A DNA stretch of 64,000 nt from Erwinia sp. SLM-02. GTDB taxonomy: Bacteria > Pseudomonadota > Gammaproteobacteria > Enterobacterales > Enterobacteriaceae. This document shows, piece by piece, positions 61,400 through 64,000 of this stretch. A program made the translations under genes and the position numbers. Below the pieces are notes generated by a model. It was not told where the DNA came from, ran no database searches, and saw only the letters and a program-made list of their open reading frames with translations. Where the stretch lies: NCBI RefSeq assembly GCF_037450285.1, contig NZ_JAQISN010000003.1, positions 310,001 through 374,000 on the forward strand. Reading direction: 5' to 3'. How positions within the stretch are numbered: position 1 is the first letter of the stretch; each line of letters begins with the position of its first letter.

Positions 61400-63763
61400 T
61401 CAAAAAAGCCCCAGCTGTCCGGTGACCAGTGCAGCAAAGTCATCTTCGAGGAACGGCAGGATGCCATCGGCGACCGGCTGCAGCTGACGGGTCAGATAGT
61501 GATCGTAGTCCAGCGGCGTGGTACGTGCCTCAAGCGGTTCCGGGCCTGACGTGGCAATCACGTAGCGGATCTTCCCCCCGTTCTGATACTGCAAAGGGTG
61601 CCCGAGCTTCTGATTTACGTCGTCGGCAATGCGTGCGGCGCGCACGTGCGGCGGCACATTTCGCTGATAGTCACCGAGCGGCCGGCGCAGCCGCTTGCTG
61701 TAAACCAGCTGCTCATCCAGCTCACCGTCCAGCAGCTTTCTGACCGTTTCGCGAATGTAATCCTGATAGGGCTGCTGTTTGAAAATTTTCAGATACAGCT
61801 CCTGCTGGAATTTTTGCGCCAGCGGCGTCCAGTCGGTGCGAACCGTTTCCAGACCTTTAAAAATCATCTTTTCGCCGCCGCTGTTTTTCACCATGCCGGC
61901 ATAGCGCTTTTTACTGCCCTGTTCCGCGCCGCGGATGGTGGGCATCAGAAAACGGCTGAAGTGGGTTTCATACTCCAGCTCCAGCGCGCTGGTCAGGCCG
62001 TATTCCTCACTCACATGCTGCTGCCACCACTGATTCACTTTCTCCACCAGCCGCTGGCCAATGGCGCCGGCCTGTTCTTCATCGTGCGGTGACTTCAGCC
62101 AGACGAAGGTCGAATCGGTATCGCCGTAGATGACGTCATAGCCTTCCGCTTCGATCAGCTCCCGGGTCTGACGCATGATCTCGTGGCCGCGCAGGGTAAT
62201 GGAGGAGGCGAGGCGCGGATCGAAGAAGCGGCAGGCGCTGGTGCCCAGCACGCCGTAAAACGCATTCATAATGATTTTCAGCGCCTGCGACAGCGGCTTG
62301 TTGCCCTGTTTTTTTGCCGCCTCCCGGCCCGCCCAAATCTGGCTGACGATGTCCGGCAGGCAGTGATTGCTGCGGGAGAAGCGTGCGCCGCGAAAACCGG
62401 GCACGGAATCCGCATCGCCGGGATGCGCCATGCCCTCAACCAGACCCACCGGGTCGATCAGGAAGGTGCGGATAATTGACGGGTACAGGCTTTTATAGTC
62501 CAGCACCAGCACCGAATCGTACAGGCCGGGGCGCGAGTCCATGACGTAGCCGCCGGGGCTGGCCTCCGGAGCTATCTCGCCGAGGTTAGGCGCAACGAAG
62601 CCGGCGCGGTGCATACGCGGCAGATAGAGATGCCCGAAGGCCGCTACCGAGCCGCCGTGGCGATCCACCGCCAGACCGTTGACCGATGCGCGCTCCAGTA
62701 AAAACGGCATCAGCTCGGTGTGCTGAAAAATGCGCGTGACCAGCTCGCAGTCCTTGAGGTTGTAGTGCGCCAGCGCCGGTTTATCTTCCGCAAAGCGCTG
62801 GTTGATCTCCTCCATGCGCTGCCAGGGGTTATTAATCGCCTTACCCTCGCCCAGCAGCTCGCGGGAAACGGCCTCCAGGCTGAAGGAGTCGAAGTTCCAG
62901 AAGGCGGACTTCAGAGCTTCGATACCGTCGATAATCAGCCGCCCGCTGGCCTGTGCAAAGAAGATGCCCGGCTTGAAGCCGTGCTCTCGCCACTCCAGCA
63001 CGTTGTTATGTCCGCGGCCCAGGCGCAGCGGAATGCCGTAGCGGTCGGCGTGCTTTTGCAGCACACGCAGGTCAAACTGCACCACGTTCCAGCCGATCAG
63101 CACGTCCGGGTCGTGGCGGGCAAACCAGTCGTTGAGCTTTTCCAGCAGCTGCGGGCGGCTGGAAACGTATTCCAGATTAAAGTCGAGCTGGCTGGCATCG
63201 CCGTTCTCCGGGCCGAGCATATACACATCGCGCTGGCCGCAGCCCTCCAGGCCGATGCAGTACAGCTCACCGTGCTGGGTGGTTTCGATATCCAGCGATA
63301 CCCATTTGAGCGGCGGGCGATAGTCGGGATGAGGTTTCAGGCGGGTATTGACCTGCCGGGGGCCGGCCGGCTGGCCGCTGAACCAGACGGCGGCGGTGAT
63401 AAAGCGCTCCATCAGAAAGCGTTCCGGCGGGCGCACATCGGCCTCAAACAGGGCAATGCCGTTTTCGCGCAGCAGCTTTTCCAGCTTCTGCAGCTGGCGA
63501 TACTGTTTGCAGTACAGGCCGACCACCGGGCGCTGGCGGAAATCTTTCAACGTGAGCGGGGCAAAACGCCAGTCGCGCTCGCCTGACAGCAGGGCGGCTG
63601 CGGCATCCTGGTGTTCGGCGGGCATGAACGCGACAGACTCCTGCGGCGGCAGCACCACGCACTGCGGGCCGCTGTCGGTGGCCAGCCACAGGGTGACTTC
63701 ACTGCCTGAAGGCGTATCGCGCCAGTGGCGGGTTAACAGAAATCCTGCTTGTGCGTTGTTCAC
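61400..63763 (-). CDS. polB: DNA polymerase II
   Basis: Family B polymerase with 3'-5' exonuclease, used in SOS replication restart and translesion synthesis. It has 787 residues (E. coli 783), starting MNNAQAGFLLTRHWRD. Exonuclease motif I is SLDIETTQHGELY. The polymerase motifs are LDYKSLYPSIIRTF (A), KIIMNAFYGVLG (B) and YGDTDSTFVWL (C). A LexA-like box lies 38 bases upstream of the start. A 139-base gap without recognised features separates it from rapA. Confidence 0.97.
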   Translation of the reverse strand: MNNAQAGFLLTRHWRDTPSGSEVTLWLATDSGPQCVVLPPQESVAFMPAEHQDAAAALLSGERDWRFAPLTLKDFRQRPVVGLYCKQYRQLQKLEKLLRENGIALFEADVRPPERFLMERFITAAVWFSGQPAGPRQVNTRLKPHPDYRPPLKWVSLDIETTQHGELYCIGLEGCGQRDVYMLGPENGDASQLDFNLEYVSSRPQLLEKLNDWFARHDPDVLIGWNVVQFDLRVLQKHADRYGIPLRLGRGHNNVLEWREHGFKPGIFFAQASGRLIIDGIEALKSAFWNFDSFSLEAVSRELLGEGKAINNPWQRMEEINQRFAEDKPALAHYNLKDCELVTRIFQHTELMPFLLERASVNGLAVDRHGGSVAAFGHLYLPRMHRAGFVAPNLGEIAPEASPGGYVMDSRPGLYDSVLVLDYKSLYPSIIRTFLIDPVGLVEGMAHPGDADSVPGFRGARFSRSNHCLPDIVSQIWAGREAAKKQGNKPLSQALKIIMNAFYGVLGTSACRFFDPRLASSITLRGHEIMRQTRELIEAEGYDVIYGDTDSTFVWLKSPHDEEQAGAIGQRLVEKVNQWWQQHVSEEYGLTSALELEYETHFSRFLMPTIRGAEQGSKKRYAGMVKNSGGEKMIFKGLETVRTDWTPLAQKFQQELYLKIFKQQPYQDYIRETVRKLLDGELDEQLVYSKRLRRPLGDYQRNVPPHVRAARIADDVNQKLGHPLQYQNGGKIRYVIATSGPEPLEARTTPLDYDHYLTRQLQPVADGILPFLEDDFAALVTGQLGLF

Positions 63764-63800
63764 CCTGACCTCATCATGCTGTACATCAGGCTATAATAGC

Positions 63801-63816
63801 ATGTTTATTTATACAG
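63801..63816 (-). promoter_or_regulatory. LexA (SOS) box upstream of polB
   Basis: On the minus strand CTGTATAAATAAACAT fits CTGT-N8-ACAG except for the last base. It lies 38 bases before the polB start codon. The E. coli polB (dinA) gene is LexA-controlled, which supports the call. Confidence 0.6.
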
Positions 63817-63874
63817 TGTTCACTGGGCGGGCGCTTAATCTCTCGCCGCTATGCATTCTTATACAAATCTGGCC

Positions 63875-63903
63875 TTGACGCTTTTTAACTCTCTCAGGAC
63901 AAT
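63875..63903 (+). promoter_or_regulatory. Promoter of the DedA-family gene
   Basis: TTGACG (63875-63880), a 17-bp spacer and GACAAT (63898-63903), about 30 bases before the yabI-like start. Confidence 0.5.
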
Positions 63904-63933
63904 CCGAGGTCCTGAAAATCGTTTTGGAACATT

Positions 63934-64000
63934 ATGGAAGCCTGGCTGCAACACATCATTACTCAATCGCTGGCATGGTCGCTGCTGGCCGTGGGTCTGG
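63934..64000 (+). CDS. yabI: DedA-family membrane protein, N-terminal fragment
   Basis: The first 22 codons (MEAWLQHIITQSLAWSLLAV-GL) run off the window edge. They resemble the start of E. coli YabI (MQALLEHFITQS...), a DedA-family inner-membrane protein linked to membrane lipid/undecaprenyl-phosphate handling and proton motive force. Too short for more; identity is probable, not certain. Confidence 0.6.
   Translation, partial: MEAWLQHIITQSLAWSLLAVGL

Overview
The window is a stretch of enterobacterial chromosome around the conventional zero point (the thr operon). Gene content, gene order and protein sequences fit a plant- or environment-associated member of Erwiniaceae (Erwinia/Pantoea-like); this is inferred from similarity to remembered Enterobacterales proteins and was not checked by a search. 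I see no insertion sequence, prophage, CRISPR array, tRNA or rRNA gene. The strand is GC-rich and nearly all of it is coding.

Layout. 1-5.4 kb: an ATP-dependent urea amidolyase pair (urea carboxylase, cut by the window edge, and allophanate hydrolase) read leftwards from what looks like a sigma-54/NtrC promoter with a 38-bp palindrome across its start region. 5.6-13 kb: slt, trpR, yjjX, gpmB, rob, creA, arcA and yjtD. 13-18 kb: the thr operon with its promoter, thrL leader peptide and attenuator. 18-28 kb: yaaA, talB, mog, an MFS transporter where E. coli has satP, sigma-32 controlled dnaK-dnaJ, nhaA-nhaR and rpsT. 28.5-34.2 kb: the ribF-ileS-lspA-fkpB-ispH cluster. 34.2-35.5 kb: a non-coding repeat block. 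35.5-41.2 kb: dapB and carAB. 41.3-49 kb: the accessory part, with a class A acid phosphatase, then a GntR regulator / MetC-like C-S lyase / carbohydrate-type ABC importer cassette, then a LysE/RhtB exporter on the other strand. 49-64 kb: folA, the leftward lptD-surA-pdxA-rsmA-apaG-apaH operon, djlA, rluA, rapA, polB and the first codons of a DedA-family gene (yabI-like).

Two places deserve most attention. First, the repeat block between ispH and dapB (where E. coli carries rihC) holds a 299-bp tandem duplication that includes the last codons of ispH. Each copy carries a roughly 204-bp element with long inverted terminal arms and internal hairpins. A third, diverged copy lies in opposite orientation: its outer stem has a different sequence but still pairs, and one internal stem carries a compensatory change. 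This suggests a family of structured intergenic elements or RNAs. Second, the 42.3-48.4 kb cassette joins a cystathionine beta-lyase-like PLP enzyme to a CUT1-type sugar ABC importer under a FadR-subfamily regulator, which hints at uptake and C-S cleavage of a thio-conjugate. The substrate is unknown.

The other operons work as in E. coli: aspartate-family amino acid synthesis (thrABC, dapB), carbamoyl phosphate for arginine and pyrimidines (carAB), chaperones (dnaKJ), outer-membrane biogenesis (lptD-surA), isoprenoid and flavin synthesis (ispH, ribF), and redox control (arcA).
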